Below are positions 6,569-12,802 of a DNA stretch of 14,141 nucleotides, one piece after another. The position numbers and the translations under genes are program-made. The stretch comes from Paracoccaceae bacterium. Lineage in GTDB: Bacteria > Pseudomonadota > Alphaproteobacteria > Rhodobacterales > Rhodobacteraceae. The notes beneath the pieces were generated by a model. The model saw nothing but the letters and a program-made list of their open reading frames with translations. It was not told the origin of the DNA and searched no databases. Position 1 is the first letter of the stretch, and every line of letters starts with the position of its first letter. The DNA lies in assembly GCA_021767525.1 (NCBI GenBank), contig JAASTF010000054.1:1-14141 (forward strand), in the 5' to 3' direction.

Positions 6569-7127
6569 GATAGTCGTTTTCGCGCATGGCGCCCGCTTCG
6601 CGCGGGGGGCGACCGATCACTTCTTTCAGCTCGTCCAGCTCGATGAAATTGTCGGCCTGGCGGCGCAATTCATCGGCGATCATCGGCGGCTGGCTGCGGA
6701 TCGTCGACACGACCGAAACACGCACGCCCTGGCGTTGCAGGCTTTCGATCAACGGGCGGAAATCGCCATCGCCGGAAAACAGCACGATGTGATCCACGCG
6801 CGGCGCCAGCTCCATGGCATCGACTGTCAGCTCGATATCCATGTTGCCCTTGACCTTGCGGCGGCCCTGGCTGTCGGTGTATTCCTTGGCCGGTTTCGTC
6901 ACCATGGTGAAGCCGTTGTAATGCAGCCAGTCCACCAGCGGGCGAATGGGGGAATATTCATCGTTTTCCAGCAGCGCGGTGTAATAGAAGGCGCGCAGCA
7001 GCTTTCCCCGGCGCATGAACTCTTGCCGCAACAGCTTGTAGTCGATGTCGAACCCAAGCGCCTTAGCGGCAGCATACAGGTTAGAGCCGTCGATGAACAG
7101 CGCAAGCCGTTCGTCCTTGTAAAACAT
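6558..7127 (-). CDS. NYN domain protein (LabA/DUF88 family, putative ribonuclease)
   Basis: This gene encodes 189 residues spanning a single PIN-like NYN domain. The acidic residues expected at the metal site are in place: D13 in LFIDGSNLY, D97 in GNMDIELTVDAM (with D103), and D120/D122 in FSGDGDFRPLI. Proteins of this family are predicted metal-dependent RNases; in cyanobacteria LabA is linked to circadian output, which need not apply here. The C-terminal residues about 165-189 form a polar tail. ATG 7127 was chosen over a TTG three bases upstream because AAGGAC lies at a proper distance. The gene stands alone on the minus strand, convergent with the cytochrome gene and divergent from folK. 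In many alphaproteobacteria a NYN gene lies near folK and rpoZ, so this position is probably ordinary. Confidence 0.92.
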   Translation of the reverse strand: MFYKDERLALFIDGSNLYAAAKALGFDIDYKLLRQEFMRRGKLLRAFYYTALLENDEYSPIRPLVDWLHYNGFTMVTKPAKEYTDSQGRRKVKGNMDIELTVDAMELAPRVDHIVLFSGDGDFRPLIESLQRQGVRVSVVSTIRSQPPMIADELRRQADNFIELDELKEVIGRPPREAGAMRENDYQAG

Positions 7128-7198
7128 CAATTGTCCTTCCGATTGAGCCTGGCCATTGTCCGTGAGTGAAATAGCGTGGCAGCAGGCGTGGCCGGCAA

Positions 7199-7225
7199 AC
7201 TATAGCTATCGAAAACGTCCCGCAA
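7199..7225 (-). promoter_or_regulatory. Weak candidate promoter for the NYN gene
   Basis: On the minus strand, TTGCGG (complement of 7220-7225) lies 15 bases upstream of TATAGT (complement of 7199-7204). The -10 is good, but the spacing is short and the -35 is poor. The -10 lies beside an ATAGCTAT palindrome in the only AT-rich patch of the 131-base divergent gap with folK. I could not place a convincing folK promoter on the other strand. Confidence 0.2.
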
Positions 7226-7258
7226 GTGCGCAAACATTCTCAAAAGGATAGATGAGCC

Positions 7259-7828
7259 ATGACAATCGATCAATATCATTTGATCGCCTTAGGCGCGAAT
7301 TTGCCACTGGGGCGGGATGCACCTGAGGTTGTGCTGCCCAAGGCGCTGACGGCATTGGAAAACGCCGGGGTCACCGTATCCGCGCAAAGCCGCCTTTACC
7401 GGACCCCATGCTTTCCGCCCGGCGCCGGGCCCGATTACGTCAATGCCGCGGCTCTTTTGCGCAGCGATCTGTCGCCCGACCAGATGCTGGCCCGCCTGCA
7501 CGCGGTCGAGGCCGAATTCGGCCGCGCGCGCACGCAGCGTTGGGGGATGCGCACGCTTGATCTGGATCTTCTGGCGGTGGGGCAACACGTATTGCCCGAT
7601 CGCCGGACCCAGGCCGAATGGATGGATCTGCCCCCGCAACGGCAGCGCGAAACCGCCCCCGGCCAGTTGATCCTGCCGCACCCGCGCCTGCAGGACCGCG
7701 CCTTCGTGCTGGTCCCGCTGTGCGATGTCGCGCCCGATTGGCGGCATCCGGTGCTGGGCCGTACGGTCGCCGACCTGTGCGCAGCCTTGCCACCCGAGGA
7801 ACGTGACGAGGTGATTGCAATCACCTGA
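7259..7828 (+). CDS. folK: 2-amino-4-hydroxy-6-hydroxymethyldihydropteridine diphosphokinase
   Basis: HPPK transfers pyrophosphate from ATP to 6-hydroxymethyl-dihydropterin in folate synthesis. The 189-residue product has the N-terminal LIALGANL, the segment YRTPCFPPGAGPDYVNAAAL, and the signature RWGMRTLDLDLL (94-105). D101 and D103 are the Mg-binding pair and R98 the conserved arginine. LPHPRLQDRAFVLVPL (139-154) follows. It is longer than the roughly 159-residue E. coli enzyme. Much of the difference lies in a polar segment at about 107-136, between the Mg-binding strand and LPHPR. The ATG at 7259 is preceded by AAAAGGA, rather far at 10 bases. The gene opens the plus-strand folK-rpoZ-rsh run. 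Confidence 0.95.
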   Translation: MTIDQYHLIALGANLPLGRDAPEVVLPKALTALENAGVTVSAQSRLYRTPCFPPGAGPDYVNAAALLRSDLSPDQMLARLHAVEAEFGRARTQRWGMRTLDLDLLAVGQHVLPDRRTQAEWMDLPPQRQRETAPGQLILPHPRLQDRAFVLVPLCDVAPDWRHPVLGRTVADLCAALPPEERDEVIAIT

Positions 7829-7834
7829 GGGGCC

Positions 7835-7863
7835 TTGTCATTTCACGGGCGATGCGTTATTTC
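7835..7863 (+). promoter_or_regulatory. Candidate promoter for rpoZ and rsh
   Basis: TTGTCA (7835-7840) matches the -35 consensus at 5 of 6 positions. It is followed, after the optimal 17 bases, by TATTTC (7858-7863), a poor -10. It lies in the 76-base gap after folK and would start transcription near 7870, about 35 bases before the rpoZ ATG. rpoZ could also be read through from folK. Confidence 0.35.
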
Positions 7864-7904
7864 GCGACTTTCTGACCTGCCCACGACGATTGGAGTGCCC
7901 CCGT

Positions 7905-8264
7905 ATGGCCCGCGTGACCGTTGAAGACTGCGTAGACAAGGTTCCCAACCGGTTCGAGCTTGTGATGCTCGCCGCGCATCGCGCACGCGAGATTTCTTCT
8001 GGTGCGTCGATCACCGTCGATCGTGACAACGACAAGAACCCGGTCGTGGCGCTGCGCGAAATCGCCGACGAAACGCAATCGGCCGACGAGCTGCGCGAAC
8101 GCCTGATCGAGTCGAATCAGACCCAGATAGAGGTCGACGAACCCGAAGAGGATTCGATGGCGCTGCTGATGGGCCGCGGCGAACCCGCAGACAAGCCCGC
8201 CGAGGACGACATGTCCGAAGAAAAGCTGCTGCGCGCGCTGATGGAAGCCCAGGGTCAAGGCTAA
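7905..8264 (+). CDS. rpoZ: DNA-directed RNA polymerase omega subunit
   Basis: Omega binds the beta-prime subunit and helps RNA polymerase assembly. The 119-residue product begins MARVTVEDCVDKVPNRFELV, followed by MLAAHRAREISSGA and NPVVALREIAD, closely matching the omega fold. The N-terminal MAR, which in E. coli takes part in the ppGpp pocket at the omega/beta-prime interface, is present. The C-terminal half after about residue 75 is a long acidic tail (for example DEPEEDS and AEDDMSEEK). This makes it longer than the 91-residue E. coli protein, as is usual in alphaproteobacteria. The open frame extends back to 7815 inside folK. ATG 7905 is chosen because it starts the conserved domain, although its GGAG ribosome-binding sequence is rather distant. 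Confidence 0.96.
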   Translation: MARVTVEDCVDKVPNRFELVMLAAHRAREISSGASITVDRDNDKNPVVALREIADETQSADELRERLIESNQTQIEVDEPEEDSMALLMGRGEPADKPAEDDMSEEKLLRALMEAQGQG

Positions 8265-8276
8265 GCCGGGCCCGGC
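8265..8276. repeat. 12-base perfect palindrome in the rpoZ-rsh gap
   Basis: GCCGGGCCCGGC starts directly after the rpoZ stop codon and is followed by AAAAGGA, the probable ribosome-binding sequence of rsh. As RNA it could form only a 4-base stem with a 4-base loop, or pair between two molecules. It has no T-run, so it is not an intrinsic terminator. It could affect access to the rsh ribosome-binding site, but such GC palindromes are also frequent by chance in this base composition. Confidence 0.4.
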
Positions 8277-8294
8277 AAAAGGATTGCGGACGGA

Positions 8295-10427
8295 ATGATC
8301 CCCGCCGACGACCTGATCGCGCTTGTCCGCAACTACAATCCGAAAACAAACGAAACGTTGATCCGCGCGGCCTATGACTATGGCCGCGCGATGCACGAGG
8401 GGCAGTTTCGCCGCTCGGGCGAGCCGTATTTCAGCCATCCCGTGGCCGTCGCCGCCATCCTGACCGAGCAGCGGCTGGATGACGCCACGATCATCACCGC
8501 CCTGCTGCACGACACGATCGAGGACACGAAAGCCAGCTATTCCGAGGTCGAAACGCGGTTCGGCGGCGAAATCGCCGAACTGGTGGATGGCGTGACCAAG
8601 CTGACCAACCTGCAGCTTTCCAGCACCGAAACCCAGCAGGCCGAGAATTTCCGCAAGCTGTTCATGGCCATGTCCAAGGATCTGCGGGTGATCCTGGTCA
8701 AACTGGCCGACCGGTTGCACAACATGCGCACGATCAAGGCGATGAGCGCGGAAAAGCAGGCCAAGAAAGCCCGCGAAACCATGGATATCTACGCGCCGCT
8801 TGCCGGGCGCATGGGGATGCAATGGATGCGCGAAGAGCTTGAGGACCTGGCGTTCAAGGTTCTCAACCCCGAAGGCCGCGCCAGCATCATGCGCCGCTTC
8901 ATAATGCTGCAAAAGGAAACCGGCGATGTGATCCCCCGCATCACCGGCGACATGCGCACCGAGCTGGAAAAGGCCGGGATCGAGGCACAAGTGCTGGGCC
9001 GCGCCAAGAAACCCTATTCGATCTGGCGCAAGATGCAGGAAAAGGGCATGGGCTTTTCGCGCCTGTCCGACATCTACGGCTTTCGTATCATCACCGACAA
9101 CGAAATGGATTGCTACCGCGCGCTTGGTGCGATCCATCAGCGGTGGCGCGCGGTGCCGGGACGGTTCAAGGATTACATCAGCCAGCCGAAATCGAACGGC
9201 TATCGGTCGATCCACACCACGGTGTCGGGCCGCGACGGCAAGCGGGTCGAGGTGCAGATCCGCACCCAGGCGATGCACGACGTGGCCGAAACCGGCGTTG
9301 CGGCGCACTGGTCCTACCGCGACGGCGTGCGCAGCGAGAACCCCTTTGCCGTGGACCCCGCCAAGTGGATCAGCGGCCTGACCGAGCAGTTCACGTCGGA
9401 AGAGGATCACGAGGATTTCCTCGAGGCGGTCAAGCTGGAAATGTACACCGACAAGGTGTTCTGTTTCACGCCCAAGGGCGAGGTCGTGAAGCTGCCCAAA
9501 GGGGCCACGCCGATCGATTTCGCCTATGCGATCCATACCCGGATCGGCAACGCCTGCGTCGGCGCCAAGGTCGACACGATGCGCGTGCCGCTGTGGACGC
9601 GGCTGAAGAACGGCCAGTCGGTCGAGATCATCACCGCCGAGGGCCAGACGCCGCAGGCGACCTGGCTGGACATCGCCACCACCGGCAAGGCCAAGACCGC
9701 GATCCGCCGTGCCCTGCGCGAGGCCGACCGCCAGCGGTTTTCCAAGCTGGGGCGCGAACTGGCGCGCGCCGCGTTCGAACATGTGGGCAAGCGCGCCACC
9801 GACAAGGCGCTGGATACTGCGGCCAAGCATCTGCGCCTGTCCGACCGCGACGAGCTGCTGGCCCGGCTGGGCAGCGCCGAGTTGACCGGGCGCGAGGTGG
9901 TCCAGGCGATCTACCCTGATCTGACCCCGGCCAAGTCCGACGCCATCGACCGCGGCCGCGCGGTGATCGGCCTGTCCTCGGATCAAAGCTTTGACCGCGC
10001 GCCGTGCTGTCAGCCCTTGCCGGGCGAACGTATCGTCGGCATCACCTATCGCGGCCGCGGCGTGGTGGTTCATGCCATCGATTGCGAGGCGCTGGCCGCC
10101 TACGAGGATCAGCCCGAACGCTGGCTTGACTTGCACTGGCATTCCGGGCCGCACCCGGCGATCTATGCCGCGACGCTGGATCTGACCATCGGCAACGACG
10201 CCGGTGTGCTGGGGCGGATTTGCACATTGATCGGCGAGCAGAAGGCCAATATCTCGAACCTGGTCTTCGTCGACAGGAAACCCGACTTTTTCCGCCTACA
10301 TATCGACGTGGACCTGCGCGATGCCGAGCATCTTCATTCTCTCGTTACCGCGCTCGAGGCAGAAAGCGATGTAGCCGCGGTCAGCCGGTTGCGCGATCCC
10401 GCGCTGCTGAACGCGCAAAGGAACTGA
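8295..10427 (+). CDS. rsh: Bifunctional (p)ppGpp synthetase/hydrolase (RelA/SpoT homolog)
   Basis: This 710-residue long RSH enzyme makes and degrades (p)ppGpp, the stringent-response alarmone. The hydrolase HD domain is intact: H48 in FSHPVAVAAIL, H72-D73 in LLHDTIEDT, and D139 with N143 in LADRLHNMR. The synthetase domain is intact too, with D259 in DIYGFRI, NGYRSIHT (301-308) and E319 in VEVQIRTQAMH. Its charge motif at 290-293 is RFKD, the RxKD form of bifunctional enzymes, not the ExDD form of synthetase-only RelA. A TGS domain spans about 385-445. A conserved-cysteine domain follows with C571-C572 (APCCQPLPG) and D596-C597, spaced as in E. coli RelA. An ACT domain covers about 622-700. 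It starts 30 bases after rpoZ, probably in the same transcript, and appears to be the cell's main RSH of alphaproteobacterial type. Confidence 0.97.
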   Translation: MIPADDLIALVRNYNPKTNETLIRAAYDYGRAMHEGQFRRSGEPYFSHPVAVAAILTEQRLDDATIITALLHDTIEDTKASYSEVETRFGGEIAELVDGVTKLTNLQLSSTETQQAENFRKLFMAMSKDLRVILVKLADRLHNMRTIKAMSAEKQAKKARETMDIYAPLAGRMGMQWMREELEDLAFKVLNPEGRASIMRRFIMLQKETGDVIPRITGDMRTELEKAGIEAQVLGRAKKPYSIWRKMQEKGMGFSRLSDIYGFRIITDNEMDCYRALGAIHQRWRAVPGRFKDYISQPKSNGYRSIHTTVSGRDGKRVEVQIRTQAMHDVAETGVAAHWSYRDGVRSENPFAVDPAKWISGLTEQFTSEEDHEDFLEAVKLEMYTDKVFCFTPKGEVVKLPKGATPIDFAYAIHTRIGNACVGAKVDTMRVPLWTRLKNGQSVEIITAEGQTPQATWLDIATTGKAKTAIRRALREADRQRFSKLGRELARAAFEHVGKRATDKALDTAAKHLRLSDRDELLARLGSAELTGREVVQAIYPDLTPAKSDAIDRGRAVIGLSSDQSFDRAPCCQPLPGERIVGITYRGRGVVVHAIDCEALAAYEDQPERWLDLHWHSGPHPAIYAATLDLTIGNDAGVLGRICTLIGEQKANISNLVFVDRKPDFFRLHIDVDLRDAEHLHSLVTALEAESDVAAVSRLRDPALLNAQRN

Positions 10428-10442
10428 CGAAGGGACCGCAAG

Positions 10443-11108
10443 GTGGTTTTCAAACGCAGGGACAGACGGCCGATCTGGAAGATCGTGCTGGAGTTTTTCT
10501 GGCCCCGTGGCGGTTGGAGGCGCGCGGCGCTGTATGTCAAGCACCGGCTGCGGCGATTGCCGGACCCGCCACACCGCATCGCCCGCGGAATCTTTGCTGG
10601 CGTGTTCACCACCTTCACCCCGTTTTACGGCCTGCATTTCGTGGTGGCCGCGGCCATTGCGGCGGTCATGCGCGGCAACATCATCGCCGCGCTGCTGGCG
10701 ACGTTCTTCGGCAATCCGCTGACCTATGTGCCGATCGGGGTTGTCTCGCTCAAGACCGGGTATTTCCTGCTGGGCCTGCGCCCCGAGGCCGGGGCCGAGG
10801 AAATGCACGCCTCGCTGGGTCGGATGTTCGTCGATGCGGGGGCCGATCTGAAAAACAACCTTGTCGCGCTGTTCACCGATGCCGACGCGGATTGGAGCCG
10901 GCTGACCGTCTTTTACGACGAGGTCTTCTTTCCCTACATGATCGGCGGCCTGATCCCCGGCATCATCGCCGGGTTGATCTGCTATTACGTGTCTGTTCCG
11001 CTGATCCGGGCCTATCAGAACCGCCGCCGGGGGGCGATCAAGGCCAAGCTGGCTGCCTTGCGCAAAAAGACGCAATTGGCCGCAGACGAAGGCAAGAAAG
11101 GCGATTAA
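10443..11108 (+). CDS. DUF2062 domain membrane protein
   Basis: This 221-residue protein starts with a basic N-terminus (VFKRRDRRPIWK). The DUF2062 core is at about 45-112, with ARGIFAGVFTTFTPFYGLHF, VAAAIAAVMRGNIIAALLATFFGNPLTY and a following hydrophobic helix. A further membrane segment lies at about 163-187, and the tail is lysine- and arginine-rich (from about 193). The family's function is not known; the charged ends suggest both are cytoplasmic. The start is a GTG at 10443, with AAGGGA about 9 bases before it and a gap of only 15 bases after rsh. In Rhodobacteraceae a DUF2062 gene between rsh and pdxJ is familiar to me, so the position is probably conserved. Confidence 0.9.
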   Translation: MVFKRRDRRPIWKIVLEFFWPRGGWRRAALYVKHRLRRLPDPPHRIARGIFAGVFTTFTPFYGLHFVVAAAIAAVMRGNIIAALLATFFGNPLTYVPIGVVSLKTGYFLLGLRPEAGAEEMHASLGRMFVDAGADLKNNLVALFTDADADWSRLTVFYDEVFFPYMIGGLIPGIIAGLICYYVSVPLIRAYQNRRRGAIKAKLAALRKKTQLAADEGKKGD

Positions 11109-11147
11109 CCTGCCCTTGGGGATCGCCGCAAGAAAGGGGTGTGCAGC

Positions 11148-11897
11148 ATGCAACCGTTAGGAAAACTGCGCCTGGGCGTGAATATCGACCACGTGGCCAC
11201 CGTGCGCAACGCGCGCGGCGGGGCCTACCCCGATCCCGTGCGCGCCGCCAAGCTGGCCGAAGAGGCGGGCGCCGACGGCATCACCGCGCATCTTCGCGAA
11301 GACCGCCGGCATATCGCCGATGCCGATATCGACGCGTTGATGGCGGCGCTCAGCGTGCCGCTCAATTTCGAAATGGCCGCCACTGACGAGATGCAGAAAA
11401 TTGCCCTGCGCCACAAACCCCACGCCGTGTGCATCGTGCCCGAAAAGCGCGAGGAAAAGACAACCGAAGGCGGGCTCGAGGTCGCGCGCGAGGAAAACCG
11501 CCTGGCCCATTTCATCGCCCCCCTGCGCGAGGCGGGTTGCCGTGTTTCGATCTTCATTGCCGCCGACCAGCGCCAGATCGAGGCTGCGCATCGCATCGGC
11601 GCGCAGGTGATCGAGCTGCACACAGGCGCCTATTGCGACGCCCATGCCGAAGGCCGGTTCGACGAGCGCGATGCCGAGCTTGAGAAGATGCGCGAGATGT
11701 CGGCCTTTGCCCATTCCCTGGGCCTTGAGGTGCACGCCGGCCACGGCCTGACCTATGACACCGTGAAACCCGTCGCCGCCTTCCCCGAGGTGATGGAGCT
11801 GAATATCGGCCACTTCCTGATCGGCGAGTCGATTTTTCGCGGTCTTGGCCCGGCGATCGCCGAAATGCGCCGCCTGATGGATGAGGCGCGGGCGTGA
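11148..11897 (+). CDS. pdxJ: Pyridoxine 5'-phosphate synthase
   Basis: PdxJ condenses 1-deoxy-D-xylulose 5-phosphate with 3-amino-2-oxopropyl phosphate to give pyridoxine 5'-phosphate. The 249-residue TIM-barrel protein carries LGVNIDHVATVRNARGG (9-25) and ITAHLREDRRHI with H48. E75 lies in LNFEMAATD, ELHTGAYCD at 157-165, and H196 in VHAGHGLTYD. H48, E75 and H196 correspond to the catalytic H45, E72 and H193 of the E. coli enzyme. I chose ATG 11148, 8 bases after an AAAGGGG ribosome-binding sequence, rather than GTG 11139, which overlaps that sequence. The stop overlaps the GTG of the deaminase gene (GTGA at 11894-11897), so the two are probably translationally coupled. Confidence 0.97.
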   Translation: MQPLGKLRLGVNIDHVATVRNARGGAYPDPVRAAKLAEEAGADGITAHLREDRRHIADADIDALMAALSVPLNFEMAATDEMQKIALRHKPHAVCIVPEKREEKTTEGGLEVAREENRLAHFIAPLREAGCRVSIFIAADQRQIEAAHRIGAQVIELHTGAYCDAHAEGRFDERDAELEKMREMSAFAHSLGLEVHAGHGLTYDTVKPVAAFPEVMELNIGHFLIGESIFRGLGPAIAEMRRLMDEARA

Positions 11898-12355
11898 CCG
11901 CGCCCAGCGACCTGGAGCGGCGCGTCCTGTCGGATATCGTGACCTGGGCGCTTGAGATCGCGGAAACCAAGGGCACGCCCGTCTTTACCGCCGCGATCCT
12001 GCGCGACGGGGCCGAGCTGCTGCGCGCCCAAAACCGCGTGGCCGACACTTGCGATCCCACCCGCCACGCCGAGGTCGAGGCGATCGCCCAGGCCGGTGCG
12101 CGTCTCGGCTCGCCCGACCTGTCGGGCTGCACGCTGGTCGCCTCTTGCCAGCCGTGCGAGATGTGTCTGGCCGCGATGCGCTGGGCCGGGATCGGCCGGG
12201 TGGTCTTTGCCGCGACGCAAGACAATATCGGCCCCGCCTATTTCCAGTTCCCGCTGCTTGGCATTTCCGATCTTTGCGCCGCGTCGGGTGATGCGTTCAC
12301 CTATCATGGTGGCCATGACGAGGCGCGCGCCCTGCCGCTTTATACCGGGGGGTAG
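11894..12355 (+). CDS. Nucleoside deaminase of the cytidine/CMP deaminase fold
   Basis: This gene encodes 153 residues with the zinc site of the deaminase superfamily: H58-A-E60 in RHAEVEAIAQAG, and C88/C91 in SCQPCEMCLAAMRWAG. E60 would be the proton shuttle and H58, C88 and C91 the zinc ligands. The sequence after the PCxxC motif (IGRVVFAATQDNIGPAYFQFPLLG) resembles guanine-deaminase-like and general nucleoside deaminases more than the tRNA deaminase TadA. The base acted on cannot be settled by eye. The GTG start overlaps the pdxJ stop. An acidic and hydrophobic N-terminal helix (4-24) precedes the catalytic domain. The small exported protein begins 3 bases after its stop. Confidence 0.88.
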   Translation: MTAPSDLERRVLSDIVTWALEIAETKGTPVFTAAILRDGAELLRAQNRVADTCDPTRHAEVEAIAQAGARLGSPDLSGCTLVASCQPCEMCLAAMRWAGIGRVVFAATQDNIGPAYFQFPLLGISDLCAASGDAFTYHGGHDEARALPLYTGG

Positions 12356-12358
12356 GGG

Positions 12359-12802
12359 ATGCGCTGGCCGGCCCTGATCCTGTCGCTTGCCGCCGCGCCC
12401 GCGCTGGCGCAAGACGTGCAGCCCTGCGACTGGCAGACCGGCGCCCGCAACATCCCCGAACCCTGGCAGGCGCATACCCGCACCTTTTCGAACGGGCAGA
12501 CACGGTTGGCGGTGCTGGACACGGTCGAACCCGCTGCCGGGGCCATGTGGCTGATGATCCTGTCGCCCCCGAGGGATGTGCTGGGCAGCCGCCAATGCCG
12601 GGTGGTCGGCATCGATGGCATGGGCTTTCCGTTGATCGACTTTGCCGCGCTCGACGCCGCCTATGACCCGGCCAGGGGCCTGATCTTTTCAGTGCCCGTC
12701 ACGCGCTATGACCCGGCCAGCGCGCGGTTCGACCCTTACAGCCTGCGCCTCGTTCTGAACCAGGCGACGGGGGCCATCGACACCACGCTGATCCGCGAAT
12801 GA
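12359..12802 (+). CDS. Small exported protein of unknown function
   Basis: I do not recognise this 147-residue protein. It starts with a clear Sec signal peptide, residues 1-18 (MRWPALILSLAAAPALAQ), with an AxA-like cleavage site before DVQPCDW. So it is probably periplasmic or secreted. The mature part has two cysteines, C23 and C80, that could form a disulfide. It is rich in proline and aromatic residues, with no metal-binding or catalytic motif I can name. A G-rich ribosome-binding stretch lies just before the ATG at 12359, 3 bases after the deaminase stop. Its stop overlaps the ATG of the hydrolase gene (ATGA at 12799-12802), so its expression is tied to both neighbours. Codon use matches the surrounding genes. 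Confidence 0.8.
   Translation: MRWPALILSLAAAPALAQDVQPCDWQTGARNIPEPWQAHTRTFSNGQTRLAVLDTVEPAAGAMWLMILSPPRDVLGSRQCRVVGIDGMGFPLIDFAALDAAYDPARGLIFSVPVTRYDPASARFDPYSLRLVLNQATGAIDTTLIRE

Noticed and set aside
7857..10154. A 765-codon open frame on the minus strand opposite rsh
   Set aside because: Its composition (rich in G, A, R, H, D, L and Q with no recognisable domain) is that expected from the antisense of a GC-rich gene. rsh on the plus strand is complete with all catalytic motifs.
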